Positions 36,838 to 45,304 of a stretch of 61,485 nt of DNA are shown here, piece by piece. Every line of letters begins with the position of its first letter. The first letter of the stretch is position 1. The DNA is from Chlorobiota bacterium (GTDB lineage Bacteria; Bacteroidota; Bacteroidia; Flavobacteriales; Flavobacteriaceae), in contig JAADED010000074.1 of NCBI GenBank assembly GCA_013153605.1, forward strand, positions 1 through 61,485, given 5' to 3'. Below the pieces are notes generated by a model, which was not told where the DNA came from, made no database searches, and worked only from the letters and a program-made list of their open reading frames with translations. Made by a program: the position numbers and the translations under genes.

Positions 36838-37308
36838 TCAGGCGGTGCCTTCGTCCGGCGAATCTTTTTTCTCTTCTTTACCGGCCCATTTGTCTTTCAG
36901 GTCGTCGGCCTTTTCTTCGAGATTTTCTTTGATTTCCTCCGCCTTACGAGCCAGCTCTTCGGTGGTTTCTTCCAATTTTTCTTTCAAACCGGCCGTTTTT
37001 TCACGAAGCTCGTCTTTCCATTCGGCGGCCTTTTCTTTGATTTCCTCCGTTTTTTCGGCCAATTCTTCTTTAAGCTCGTCGGCCTTTTCGGCCAATTCCT
37101 CTTTCACCTTTTCGGCTTTTTCCTTCCATTCGGACGCTTCTTCCTTGAGCTCTTCCAATTCTTCCTTCAATTCCTCTTTGACCTTTTCGGCCTTTTCTTC
37201 CAATTCGTCTTTCAATTCTTCCATTTCCTCCTTAAGTTCGTCCATGGCTTTTTCCGCCTTTTCTTTGGCGCTTCCGAACAACGATTGTAATTTTTTCAAA
37301 ATTCCCAT
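36838..37308 (-). CDS. Highly charged amphipathic coiled-coil protein (156 aa), LEA/apolipoprotein-like
   Basis: From ATG 37308 (MGILKKLQSLFGSAKEKAEK) almost the whole protein is Glu/Lys/Ala/Leu, with near-repeats such as EKAEKVKEEL and EWKEKAEK/EWKDELREK spaced about 22-24 residues apart. That is the pattern of amphipathic helices in LEA group 3, apolipoprotein or coiled-coil domains. The short N-terminal helix is hydrophobic/basic and may contact membrane. There is no signal peptide. Codons of the repeats vary, so it is an old repeat, not recent expansion. Role unknown; membrane coating, stress protection or structural rod are possible. The same frame stays open further upstream, but that is antisense to yebC. 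Confidence 0.75.
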   Translation of the reverse strand: MGILKKLQSLFGSAKEKAEKAMDELKEEMEELKDELEEKAEKVKEELKEELEELKEEASEWKEKAEKVKEELAEKADELKEELAEKTEEIKEKAAEWKDELREKTAGLKEKLEETTEELARKAEEIKENLEEKADDLKDKWAGKEEKKDSPDEGTA

Positions 37309-37322
37309 AGCGGTATTTTTTA

Positions 37323-37330
37323 CAAATTTA
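37323..37330 (-). promoter_or_regulatory. -7 promoter element (TAAATTTG) of the coiled-coil gene
   Basis: TAnnTTTG on the minus strand, 14 nt before the ATG at 37308, supporting that start. Confidence 0.5.
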
Positions 37331-37427
37331 AAAGTTTTTGGCATATCCTTCGAAAAATTCTTTTCATCAATCCTATCGTGGCCGCGCGGGTTGCCGGAAA
37401 GGAGCGGCGAGGAACCGAAAAATCCCG

Positions 37428-37435
37428 TAAATTTG
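37428..37435 (+). promoter_or_regulatory. -7 promoter element (TAAATTTG) of yebC
   Basis: TAnnTTTG ending 29 nt before the ATG at 37465; no clear -33 element. Confidence 0.5.
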
Positions 37436-37464
37436 TAAAAATTGCAACCGGAAATTCCACGCTT

Positions 37465-38220
37465 ATGGCAGGACACAGCAAATGGGCCAACATCAAACAC
37501 CGCAAGGGAGCTCAAGATGCCAAGCGGGCCAAAATATTTACGAAAGTTTTGCGGGAAATCAACATAGCCGTACGCCAGGGCGGCCCCGATCCCGACGGGA
37601 ATCCGGCGCTCAGGCGCGCCATTGCCAACGCCCGGGGAGTCAATATGCCCAAAGAAAACATTATGCGGGCCATCAAAAAGGCCTCCGGCAAGGATGCCGA
37701 AAACTTCCAGGAAGTAACCTTCGAAGGATACGGCCCTTACGGAATCGCCTTTATCGTGGAAACCGCCACCGACAATACCAACCGCACGGTAAGCATCATT
37801 CGCTCCATTTTCAACAAACACGGAGGCGAATTGGGCAAAACGGGATCGCTGGAATACATCTTCGACCGCAAAGGAGTGTTTGTAATCGAAAAAGACAAAG
37901 TCAAAGATCTGGATCCCGAAGAATTCGAAATGGAACTCATCGATGCGGGAGCCGAAGATATCGAACACGACGAAGAATTCATCACCATTTATACCGATTA
38001 CAAGGATTTCGGCTCCATGTCGGCCAAATTGGAGGAATTGGGCATCGAAGTGAAAAACGCCGGATTGCAACGCATTCCCAAAACCACCAAGCAATTACCC
38101 GTGGAACAGGCGGAAAAAATCCTCAAGCTGGTGGAAAAATTCGAAGACGAAGACGACGTGCAACACGTGTATCATAACCTGGAACTTACCGACGAACTCT
38201 ACGAAAAACTCAATGCATGA
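37465..38220 (+). CDS. yebC: YebC/PmpR family protein (TACO1 type)
   Basis: 251 residues starting with the invariant MAGHSKWANIKHRKGAQDAK. The three-domain family includes DNA-binding regulators and YebC-type factors that relieve ribosome stalling at proline runs. The conserved GYGPYGIAFIVE and TDNTNRTV blocks are present. The ATG at 37465 is the family start; the frame continues upstream without similarity. Its stop overlaps the MBL hydrolase start by 4 nt. Confidence 0.92.
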   Translation: MAGHSKWANIKHRKGAQDAKRAKIFTKVLREINIAVRQGGPDPDGNPALRRAIANARGVNMPKENIMRAIKKASGKDAENFQEVTFEGYGPYGIAFIVETATDNTNRTVSIIRSIFNKHGGELGKTGSLEYIFDRKGVFVIEKDKVKDLDPEEFEMELIDAGAEDIEHDEEFITIYTDYKDFGSMSAKLEELGIEVKNAGLQRIPKTTKQLPVEQAEKILKLVEKFEDEDDVQHVYHNLELTDELYEKLNA

Positions 38221-39074
38221 AACTCTATCCGGTCATTCACGAATATTTTAAACTGGACGGCGGCGCCATGTTCGGCGTGGTTCCCAAAACCATATGGCAA
38301 CGCACCAATCCGGCCGACGAAGACAACCTCATCGACATGGCCACCCGGAGCCTTCTCATCGATACGGGCGACCGTCTCATCCTGATCGACACGGGATTGG
38401 GCAACAAACAATCCGAAAAATTTTTCGGCTACTATAAACCCCGGCGGGTCAACGAGCTGGATACCACCTTGGAAAAATTGGGCTATAGCCGCGACGACAT
38501 CACCGACGTGGTGATGACCCACCTCCACTTCGACCATTGCGGCGGCTCGGTGGTCCGCGACGAGGAAGGCTGTCTCAAACCCGCCTTTCCCAATGCCCGC
38601 TATTGGACCAACGAACCCCACTGGGAATGGGCCGTACATCCCAACCGGCGTGAACGGGCTTCGTTTCTTCCCGAAAATTTCGTGCCTCTCCGCGAAGCGG
38701 GCGTGTTGGAATTCATTCCCGTGCCGGATGAAGGAAACATGCTGGGAAGCACCGATCTGAAAATGGATTTTTTATTCCTCAAAGGACATACCGACAATCA
38801 AATGTTGCCCGTGATTCGTTACGGCGATAAAACCATCGTGTTTATGGGCGACCTGATCCCCACCGCGGGACACATTCCTCTACCCTACATCATGGGCTAC
38901 GACGTGCGGCCGTTGGAAACTTTACGCGAAAAAGAGGCTTTCCTCAACGAAGCCGCCGACAAAGGATATTACCTCTTTTTGGAACACGACCCCCAAATCG
39001 AAGTATGTACCGTCAAACATACCGACAAAGGGGTACGCCTGGACCGCACCTTTAAACTTTCCGACATTCTTTAA
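38217..39074 (+). CDS. MBL-fold metallo-hydrolase
   Basis: 285 residues of the metallo-beta-lactamase fold. The dinuclear metal motif HLHFDHCGG, later GHTDNQM, VFMGDLIPTAGHI and the final LEHDPQIE give all ligands. It resembles the quorum-quenching lactonase/hydrolase-like subgroup of MBL proteins; the substrate cannot be assigned. It overlaps yebC by 4 nt and is followed after 16 nt by the chosen start of the subtilisin-like gene. Confidence 0.85.
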   Translation: MKLYPVIHEYFKLDGGAMFGVVPKTIWQRTNPADEDNLIDMATRSLLIDTGDRLILIDTGLGNKQSEKFFGYYKPRRVNELDTTLEKLGYSRDDITDVVMTHLHFDHCGGSVVRDEEGCLKPAFPNARYWTNEPHWEWAVHPNRRERASFLPENFVPLREAGVLEFIPVPDEGNMLGSTDLKMDFLFLKGHTDNQMLPVIRYGDKTIVFMGDLIPTAGHIPLPYIMGYDVRPLETLREKEAFLNEAADKGYYLFLEHDPQIEVCTVKHTDKGVRLDRTFKLSDIL

Positions 39075-39090
39075 TTTAAAAATGATAACC

Positions 39091-40821
39091 ATGAAACAAC
39101 TCATTCGAATTTTATTGATCGCGGGGGTGATTTTTTCGTTTTCGGCATGCGGCTCGCTGAAGAAACAAACCGAGCAAACGGCCGCGGAAACCGAAACGGC
39201 ACCCGCCGCCTTACCCGAACCTTTGCCTTCGGAACTGGGCTCCCTCTATACCCGTGAGGAATTACGGGGGTGGCAACACACCGACGCCCGGACCGACAAA
39301 TTACCCGGCATGAGCGTGCGCAAAGCTTATGCCGAAGTATTGCCCCTCCTTCCCGAAGGGGATACCGTCATCGTGGCCGTGCTCGACAGCGGTTTGGACA
39401 TCGACCACGAAGATTTGAAAGACCATATCTGGACCAATAAAGACGAAATTCCGGGCAACGGCATCGACGACGACAAAAACGGGTACGTGGACGACGTGCA
39501 CGGATGGAACTTCCTGGGAAGCCGCGACGGCAAAAAAGCCTATCCCGAACAATTGGAATTGGCACGCATCGTTAAAAAATACCGAAGCATCTGGCAAGAC
39601 AAAACCGAAGCCGACATCGCTCCCGAAGATTTGGAAATGTTCCGCCTCTACAAACGGGCCGAAAAAGAGCTGGAACAAAAGCTCAAAGAGGCCAAAATGA
39701 TGGAACAGCAAGTCAAAATGCTTGAATATGAAATCGAGCGAATCGAACAAACGCTCAAGGACTATTTGGGCACGGACGAATTGACGGAAGAAAAGGTCAA
39801 AGCCATCGACAGCGAGGACAAAGCCGTTATGGAAGCGCGGGAAAAATATTTGCAAGGATTGCACTCGGGCAACAAACGCATCGAACGCTTCAAAAAATAT
39901 GTGGAAGGCCAATTGAAATACAACCTGAACGTGGACTTCGACGGCCGCGCCGTGGTGGGCGATAATCCCGACGATATTAACGACCGCAACTACGGTAATC
40001 CCGACGTCCGCCCGGTGAGCGAAGACGAAGCCCACGCCACCCATGTGGCCGGCATCATCGGCGCCGTGCGGCATAACGGCATCGGCATCGACGGAGTGGC
40101 CGATAAAGTGCTGATCATGCCCATACGGGCCGTACCCGACGGGGACGAATACGACAAAGACATCGCCTTGGGAATCCACTATGCGGTGGACAACGGAGCC
40201 AAAATCATCAATTGCAGCTTCGGCAAATACTACTCGCCCCACAAAGAGTGGGTATGGGACGCCATCAAATATGCGGCCGATCACGACGTGCTCATCGTGA
40301 ATGCCGCGGGCAACGATGCCAAAGACATGGACAAATTCGGCGAATACATTTCCTACCCCAACGACGGAGACCAACCGGGCATGGAAATCGCCGACAACTT
40401 CATCACCATCGGCGCCTACAGTCCCCACTTCGGAGCCGACCTTCCCGCTCCTTTCAGCAACTACGGCAAAACCACGGTGGATGTGTTCGCTCCCGGAGTG
40501 GATATTTATTCCACCGTGCCTTTCAACAAATACGCCTCTTTCAACGGCACTTCCATGGCCGCTCCCGATGCGGCGGGAGTTGCCGCCCTCATTCGTTCGC
40601 GTTATCCTCAATTGAGCGCCGCCGAAGTGAAGGAGATTCTTATGAAATCAGGAATTTTGCCCACCCTACTGGTGTTTGTTCCCACCGAGGACAAACAAAT
40701 ACCCGATTTGGACTACTTTAAAAACCTCTCCAAAAGCGGCCGCATCGTAAATGCCTACAACGCGTTGCTGTTGGCCAAAAAGATGGCCGAAGCCAAAGCC
40801 GAACAAAGCCAAGGCCAATAA
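39091..40821 (+). CDS. Subtilisin-like (S8) serine protease lipoprotein with coiled-coil insert
   Basis: 576 residues. A lipoprotein signal (lipobox FSAC, Cys20) places it on the envelope. The catalytic triad is complete: Asp99 in AVLDSGLD, His315 in HATHVAG and Ser488 in NGTSMAAPDAAG, with the oxyanion Asn in NAAGND. Between Asp and His there are about 215 residues instead of the usual 30-40. Part of this (about 160-265) is a Glu/Lys-rich coiled coil (KEAKMMEQQVKMLEYEIERI) that may act as a spacer or dimerisation arm. An ATG at 39082 would add three residues. The gene ends in a strong terminator. Confidence 0.9.
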   Translation: MKQLIRILLIAGVIFSFSACGSLKKQTEQTAAETETAPAALPEPLPSELGSLYTREELRGWQHTDARTDKLPGMSVRKAYAEVLPLLPEGDTVIVAVLDSGLDIDHEDLKDHIWTNKDEIPGNGIDDDKNGYVDDVHGWNFLGSRDGKKAYPEQLELARIVKKYRSIWQDKTEADIAPEDLEMFRLYKRAEKELEQKLKEAKMMEQQVKMLEYEIERIEQTLKDYLGTDELTEEKVKAIDSEDKAVMEAREKYLQGLHSGNKRIERFKKYVEGQLKYNLNVDFDGRAVVGDNPDDINDRNYGNPDVRPVSEDEAHATHVAGIIGAVRHNGIGIDGVADKVLIMPIRAVPDGDEYDKDIALGIHYAVDNGAKIINCSFGKYYSPHKEWVWDAIKYAADHDVLIVNAAGNDAKDMDKFGEYISYPNDGDQPGMEIADNFITIGAYSPHFGADLPAPFSNYGKTTVDVFAPGVDIYSTVPFNKYASFNGTSMAAPDAAGVAALIRSRYPQLSAAEVKEILMKSGILPTLLVFVPTEDKQIPDLDYFKNLSKSGRIVNAYNALLLAKKMAEAKAEQSQGQ

Positions 40822-40841
40822 AATTTGCCTCGGCCGATCAT

Positions 40842-40875
40842 AAAAGCCCGGTCCCTTTCGGCCGGGCTTTTTTTG
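40842..40875 (+). terminator. Intrinsic terminator after the S8 protease gene
   Basis: AAAGCCCGG / CCGGGCTTT hairpin followed by a T run (TTTTTTT), 22 nt past the stop. Confidence 0.85.
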
Positions 40876-40905
40876 TGGCGCCCCCTTTTACTAATTTTGT
40901 GAGAT

Positions 40906-41811
40906 ATGAAAGCGGTTGGATTTACTTTCGTCCGCAATGCGATCCTTCTGGATTATCCCGTGAAGGAAGCCATCGAATCGGTGCTTCCGCTGGTGGACGA
41001 ATTCGTGGTGGCGGTGGGCCGCTCCGACGACGGTACGCGGGAACTGGTTCAAAGCATCGCTCCCGGAAAAATCCGCATTATCGACACCGAATGGGACGAG
41101 AGCCTCCGCACCGGGGGCCGGGTACTGGCCGCCGAAACCGACAAAGCGCTGGCCGCCGTCCCGGCCGATGCCGATTGGGCCTTTTATATTCAAGCCGACG
41201 AAGTGGTGCACGAAGACGATTACCCCGCCATTCGGGAGGCCATGCACAAATATGCGGATTGCAAACGGGTGGACGGCCTTTTGTTCGACTACGTCCACTT
41301 TTACGGCTCCTACGATTGGACGGGCGCTTCATATAAATGGTATCGCCACGAGGTGCGCATCATTCGCCCCGGACGAGGAATTTTTTCTTACCGCGACGCT
41401 CAAGGCTTCAGGCGACCCGGCGGAAAGCGGTTGCGCGTGGTACCGTCGGGGGGACGCATATTTCATTACGGCTGGGTGCGCGACCCCGTGGCCATGGGGC
41501 GAAAACAAAAATTGTTTCGCGCCCTCTGGCATGCCGAAGGTACGCCCCAAGTGGACGTCCGTAACACCCCCGCATACGCATACGACAGCGAAGTGCGGGC
41601 CCTGGAACCGTTTCGCGGAACCCATCCCCGCATTATACACGAACGCATCGCCCGGAAAAATTGGAAATTCGACCCGCCGCCCGGCTACCGCACCCGATCT
41701 TTCAAAGACCGGTTCAAAGCATGGGTCGAAAAACATACGGGTTACTACATCGGATTTAAAAATTACAGGCGCATTCGTCCCGGACGTTGCGTCCGGCCGG
41801 TGAAATCCTAA
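40906..41811 (+). CDS. Glycosyltransferase, family 2-like
   Basis: 301 residues with a GT-A fold. The N-terminal VGFTFVRNAILLDYPVKEAI matches the start of family 2 transferases of the WaaE/LPS-core type, and the DxD-like metal/donor motif is in FYIQADEVVHEDD. The C-terminal part is rich in Arg/aromatics and has no transmembrane helix, so the enzyme is cytosolic. Donor and acceptor unknown. It is followed after 9 nt by the HPPK-dNK gene. Confidence 0.78.
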   Translation: MKAVGFTFVRNAILLDYPVKEAIESVLPLVDEFVVAVGRSDDGTRELVQSIAPGKIRIIDTEWDESLRTGGRVLAAETDKALAAVPADADWAFYIQADEVVHEDDYPAIREAMHKYADCKRVDGLLFDYVHFYGSYDWTGASYKWYRHEVRIIRPGRGIFSYRDAQGFRRPGGKRLRVVPSGGRIFHYGWVRDPVAMGRKQKLFRALWHAEGTPQVDVRNTPAYAYDSEVRALEPFRGTHPRIIHERIARKNWKFDPPPGYRTRSFKDRFKAWVEKHTGYYIGFKNYRRIRPGRCVRPVKS

Positions 41812-41820
41812 AATCCGCCT

Positions 41821-42969
41821 ATGCCCCTTGCCTACCTCTCTCTGGGAGCCAATACGGGCCGAAAACGGGAAAACATCCTCCACGCCCTGAAGGAATTGGA
41901 CAAACGGGCGGGCACCGTGCGCGCCGTTTCGCCCGCTTACCGGTCGCCGGCTTGGGGATTCGACGGCGCGCCGTTCGTAAACGTGACGGCGGCTTTGGAC
42001 ACGCCCCTGGAACCCGAAGCATTGTTGGACGTCATTCACACCCTCGAAAAAGAAGCGGGCCGCCGGCGTTCGGGACGGGGATACGACAACCGCCCCTTGG
42101 ACATCGACATCCTCACCTACGGCGACCTGGTAGTTCAAACGGAACGTCTCCGCATTCCCCATCCTCTTCTTCACAAGCGGCGGTTCGTATTGCGCCCCTG
42201 GTACGACATCGCCCCCGACTTCCGCGTGCCGGGCTTCGACAAAACCGTGGGGGAATTGCTATCTTTGTGTGACGATTCCACACCCGTGATCCGCATGAGC
42301 GAGCAAAGCGAACTTACACCCATCCCTTTTGATTTCATCGTGTTTGAAGGCAACATCGGCGCGGGCAAAACCACGCTGGCCACCATGCTGGCCGACGAGT
42401 ACGGCGCCAAACTCATCACCGAAAGGTTCGAAGAAAATCCCTTTTTGCCCAAATTTTACGAAGATCCCAAGCGATATGCCTTTCCGCTCGAAATGTCGTT
42501 CCTGGCCGACCGCTACCAACAACTCATCGACGAACTCACTTCCCCCGATTTGTTCAGCCCTTTTACGGTGTCGGATTATTACGTGATCAAATCCTTGATT
42601 TTTGCGGGCGTAACCCTCGAGGACGAAGAGTACGAACTCTATCGTAAGATTTTCAATATCATGTACAGGGACATCAAAAAACCCGATTTGTACGTGTATC
42701 TCTACCGCACCACCGACGATTTATTGAAAAACATCGCCAAGCGGGGACGCGAGTACGAAAAAAACATTACGGCCGATTACCTCAAAAGCGTGCACGAAGG
42801 ATACATGAAATTCATCCGTTCCCAGCGGGAACTCAACGTGCTCATTCTCGACATCACGGGAGTGGATTTCGTAGCCAACCCGGGATATTACCGCACCATC
42901 AAAGACATTATCGCCCACACGCCCAAAACACCCGAGACGCGGCGCATCAAAATCGAAGCGGATGAGTAA
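41821..42969 (+). CDS. folK: Fused HPPK (FolK) and deoxynucleoside kinase
   Basis: 382 residues. The N-terminal half (about 1-145) is 6-hydroxymethyl-7,8-dihydropterin pyrophosphokinase (AYLSLGANTGRKRENI, NRPLDIDILTYGD, IPHPLLHKRRFVLRP), a folate-pathway enzyme. The C-terminal half (about 170-375) is a deoxynucleoside kinase with P-loop GNIGAGKTT (177-185), ERFEENPFL and RGREYEKNI. Such fusions are described in flavobacteria, where the kinase half prefers deoxyadenosine or thymidine. The two activities belong to different pathways (folate; nucleotide salvage) but both feed DNA precursor supply. Its 3' end overlaps tsaB by 8 nt. Confidence 0.92.
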   Translation: MPLAYLSLGANTGRKRENILHALKELDKRAGTVRAVSPAYRSPAWGFDGAPFVNVTAALDTPLEPEALLDVIHTLEKEAGRRRSGRGYDNRPLDIDILTYGDLVVQTERLRIPHPLLHKRRFVLRPWYDIAPDFRVPGFDKTVGELLSLCDDSTPVIRMSEQSELTPIPFDFIVFEGNIGAGKTTLATMLADEYGAKLITERFEENPFLPKFYEDPKRYAFPLEMSFLADRYQQLIDELTSPDLFSPFTVSDYYVIKSLIFAGVTLEDEEYELYRKIFNIMYRDIKKPDLYVYLYRTTDDLLKNIAKRGREYEKNITADYLKSVHEGYMKFIRSQRELNVLILDITGVDFVANPGYYRTIKDIIAHTPKTPETRRIKIEADE

Positions 42970-43645
42970 ATTTCTCCTCATCGAAACCTCCACCCGCAAT
43001 TGCTCGGTGGCCCTGGCCGATGACGACCGCATCGTGGCCTCAAAGGACATGGCCCCCGACCGGTATTCCCACGCCGAAAAATTGCACCCTTGCATGGAAG
43101 AACTCCTCTATAGCACGGGATGGCACCCGGGAGATTTGGACGCGGTGGCGGTGGGCAAAGGTCCCGGCTCTTATACGGGCTTGCGAATCGGGGTATCGGC
43201 AGCCAAAGGATTGGCCTACGCCTTGGACATTCCCCTCCTCTCGGCCGGCAGCCTCGAAATATTGGCTCGGGGAGTGAAAGCTACGGAAGGATTTATCGTG
43301 CCCATGATCGACGCCCGGCGGATGGAAGCCTACACGGCGGTATTCGACCACCGTTACTGGCCCGTGCGGGAAATCAAAGCCGAAATTTTAGACGAACAAT
43401 CATTCCGCGAATTCTTGGAACGGGGGCCCGTATATTTTGCGGGCGATGCCACGGATAAAGCCCGCGAAGTGATCCGCCACCCGCGAGCCGTATTTACCTC
43501 ACACCGCTATCCCCGCGCGGCCGATATGCTTCCCCTTGTTCTGGAAAAGTGGGAAAAACGCGAATTCGAAGATATCGCCTATTTCGAACCTTTTTATTTG
43601 AAAGAATTCATCGCCAAGAAAAAGAAAAACATTTTCGGTACATGA
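42962..43645 (+). CDS. tsaB: tRNA t6A biosynthesis protein TsaB
   Basis: 227 residues of the ASKHA fold: LIETSTRNCSVAL, AVGKGPGSYTGLRIG and VPMIDARRMEAYTAVF are the TsaB signatures. It partners TsaD and TsaE in threonylcarbamoyl-adenosine synthesis at position 37 of ANN-decoding tRNAs. It overlaps folK by 8 nt and tatD by 4 nt. Confidence 0.9.
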   Translation: MSKFLLIETSTRNCSVALADDDRIVASKDMAPDRYSHAEKLHPCMEELLYSTGWHPGDLDAVAVGKGPGSYTGLRIGVSAAKGLAYALDIPLLSAGSLEILARGVKATEGFIVPMIDARRMEAYTAVFDHRYWPVREIKAEILDEQSFREFLERGPVYFAGDATDKAREVIRHPRAVFTSHRYPRAADMLPLVLEKWEKREFEDIAYFEPFYLKEFIAKKKKNIFGT

Positions 43646-44412
43646 TCATCGACACCCATACCCATTTGTTTGTCAAACAATTCGATAAAGACCGGGACGA
43701 AACGGTACGCCGCGCCAAGGATGTAGGAGTGGAAAAGTTTCTCCTCCCCAACATCGATTCATCCACCATCGACCGCCTTCTCCGAACCGCGGATGCCTAC
43801 CCCGGAGAGATGTTTCCCATGATGGGCTTGCATCCCACTTCGGTCAAAGAAAATTATCGTGAAGAACTGGCCCGCATCGAAAAAGCTTTGAGCGAACGCC
43901 CCTACTACGGAATAGGCGAAATCGGTATGGATTTTTATTGGGACACCGCCTTTGCCAAGGAACAGGAAGAGGTGTTTCGCACCCAACTTAATTGGGCCAA
44001 GGAATTGGATTTGCCCGTAAGCATCCATATCCGCGAAACCTTTCCTCAAGTCCTCCGCATCTTGCGGGAAGAACAGGACGGCCGCCTCCGGGGCGTCTTG
44101 CATTGCTTTACGGGCACGTACGAGCAGGCACTGGAAGCCCTGGATCTGAACATGTGGCTGGGCATAGGCGGAGTGGTGACGTTCAAGAACGGGAAAATCG
44201 ACCGGTTTTTGGATCGAATACCGGTGGAACGTTTGGTGGTGGAAACCGATGCGCCCTGGCTGACACCCGCTCCTTACCGCGGCAAACGAAACGAGCCCGC
44301 TTACATAAAATTTATAGTGGATAAACTGGCCGAAATCTACGGAACCACTCCCAAAGAGATCGCATGCCTCACCACCCATAACGCCATGGACGTATTCGGA
44401 GAATTGGAATAA
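43642..44412 (+). CDS. TatD family hydrolase
   Basis: 256 residues with the metal motif DTHTH at the start, IGEIGMDFYW, VSIHIRETFP, LHCFTGT and ETDAPWLTPAPYRGKRNEP, characteristic of TatD/YcfH-type DNases. The ATG at 43642 is chosen because it begins immediately before the conserved IIDTHTH and overlaps tsaB by ATGA; the frame is open upstream without similarity. Confidence 0.9.
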   Translation: MIIDTHTHLFVKQFDKDRDETVRRAKDVGVEKFLLPNIDSSTIDRLLRTADAYPGEMFPMMGLHPTSVKENYREELARIEKALSERPYYGIGEIGMDFYWDTAFAKEQEEVFRTQLNWAKELDLPVSIHIRETFPQVLRILREEQDGRLRGVLHCFTGTYEQALEALDLNMWLGIGGVVTFKNGKIDRFLDRIPVERLVVETDAPWLTPAPYRGKRNEPAYIKFIVDKLAEIYGTTPKEIACLTTHNAMDVFGELE

Positions 44413-44450
44413 AAAAGCGGAAAAAATTTCGTGAATTCAAAAAAATTGCG

Positions 44451-44458
44451 TAAATTTG
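44451..44458 (+). promoter_or_regulatory. -7 promoter element (TAAATTTG) of the tRNA-Pro pair
   Basis: TAnnTTTG with its last base 16 nt before the first tRNA nucleotide. A weak TTTC-G lies about 20 nt upstream as a possible -33 element. Confidence 0.6.
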
Positions 44459-44473
44459 CACCGCTTTTGAAGT

Positions 44474-44548
44474 CGGGATGTAGCGCAGTCCGGTTAGCGC
44501 ACCACGTTAGGGACGTGGGGGTCGCAGGTTCAAATCCTGTCATCCCGA
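44474..44548 (+). tRNA. tRNA-Pro, anticodon AGG
   Basis: 75-nt cloverleaf: acceptor CGGGATG / CATCCCG, D stem GCGC, anticodon stem CCACG / CGTGG, loop TTAGGGA with anticodon AGG (44509-44511), T stem GCAGG / CCTGT (one G-U), discriminator A, no encoded CCA. The C1-G72 pair and GGG at 35-37 are proline identity features. An A at position 34 is rare in bacteria outside tRNA-Arg(ACG). Confidence 0.92.
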
Positions 44549-44559
44549 CTAATTTTTTT

Positions 44560-44634
<75 letters not shown>

Positions 44635-44868
44635 CAACCTTCTCTTCCGCTTTTTTCTTTATCGTCAATTGAAGGTTTCGCCCGAAGTTTTTCTTCGCTT
44701 TTTACGCCATTTCGTATGAAGAACTCCTCCGCTTTATCATTCGGCGGGTGGAGGATTCGAGCTTTTACCCGGATGTGGTGAAGAAACCTTTCTCCCGCGA
44801 AAGTTTGCGTTTTAAAAATATTTAGATGAACATTCCTATTGAAATCCGAATTTTTCGGGTGACCCGAG

Positions 44869-45303
44869 CTACTTCCGAATATTTTCGAAAAAGATTTTGA
44901 GCAATGCCGCGGCCTCGTCGGCCAATACGCCCCTTCTCACCCGGGTACGGGGATGCAAGGGGCATCCCAATCGGGCGTATCCCCGCTGTTCGTCGGAAGC
45001 GCCGTACACGAGCCGCCCCAATTTGGACCAATAGGCGGCACCCGCACACATATGGCACGGCTCGAGCGTGACGTACATGGTGCAATCGGGAAGATATTTG
45101 GCGCCCAATGCATTCATGGCCGCCGTGAGAGCCAGCATTTCGGCATGGGCCGTACTGTCGTTTAGCCGCTCGGTCTGGTTACGGGCTTTGGCCACCACCC
45201 GGTCGCCGCATACCACCACCGCCCCTACGGGAATTTCGCCTTCTTCCAATGCCCGGCGGGCTTCGGCCAAGGCCATTTGCATGTAAAATTCGTCCGAATC
45301 CAT
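44869..45303 (-). CDS. tadA: tRNA adenosine(34) deaminase TadA-type
   Basis: 144 residues of the cytidine/adenosine deaminase fold with the zinc motif HAEM (His-Ala-Glu) and PCHMC, plus GEIPVGAVVV and YGASDEQRG. TadA converts A34 to inosine in tRNA-Arg(ACG). It is the last gene of a leftward operon behind the sugar-phosphate transferase (1-nt gap) and lies opposite the tRNA-Pro(AGG). A guanine deaminase or other nucleoside deaminase is a less likely alternative given TadA-type length and motif spacing. Confidence 0.88.
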   Translation of the reverse strand: MDSDEFYMQMALAEARRALEEGEIPVGAVVVCGDRVVAKARNQTERLNDSTAHAEMLALTAAMNALGAKYLPDCTMYVTLEPCHMCAGAAYWSKLGRLVYGASDEQRGYARLGCPLHPRTRVRRGVLADEAAALLKIFFENIRK

Positions 45304-45304
45304 C

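Noticed and set aside
37309-38094. N-terminal extension of the coiled-coil protein to a start near 38094
   Set aside because: The extra residues are antisense to yebC and lack the Glu/Lys composition; the ATG at 37308 has a promoter element 14 nt upstream.
39301-40611. 436-codon antisense frame in the S8 protease gene
   Set aside because: Phe/His/Val-rich reverse translation; the sense catalytic triad is intact.
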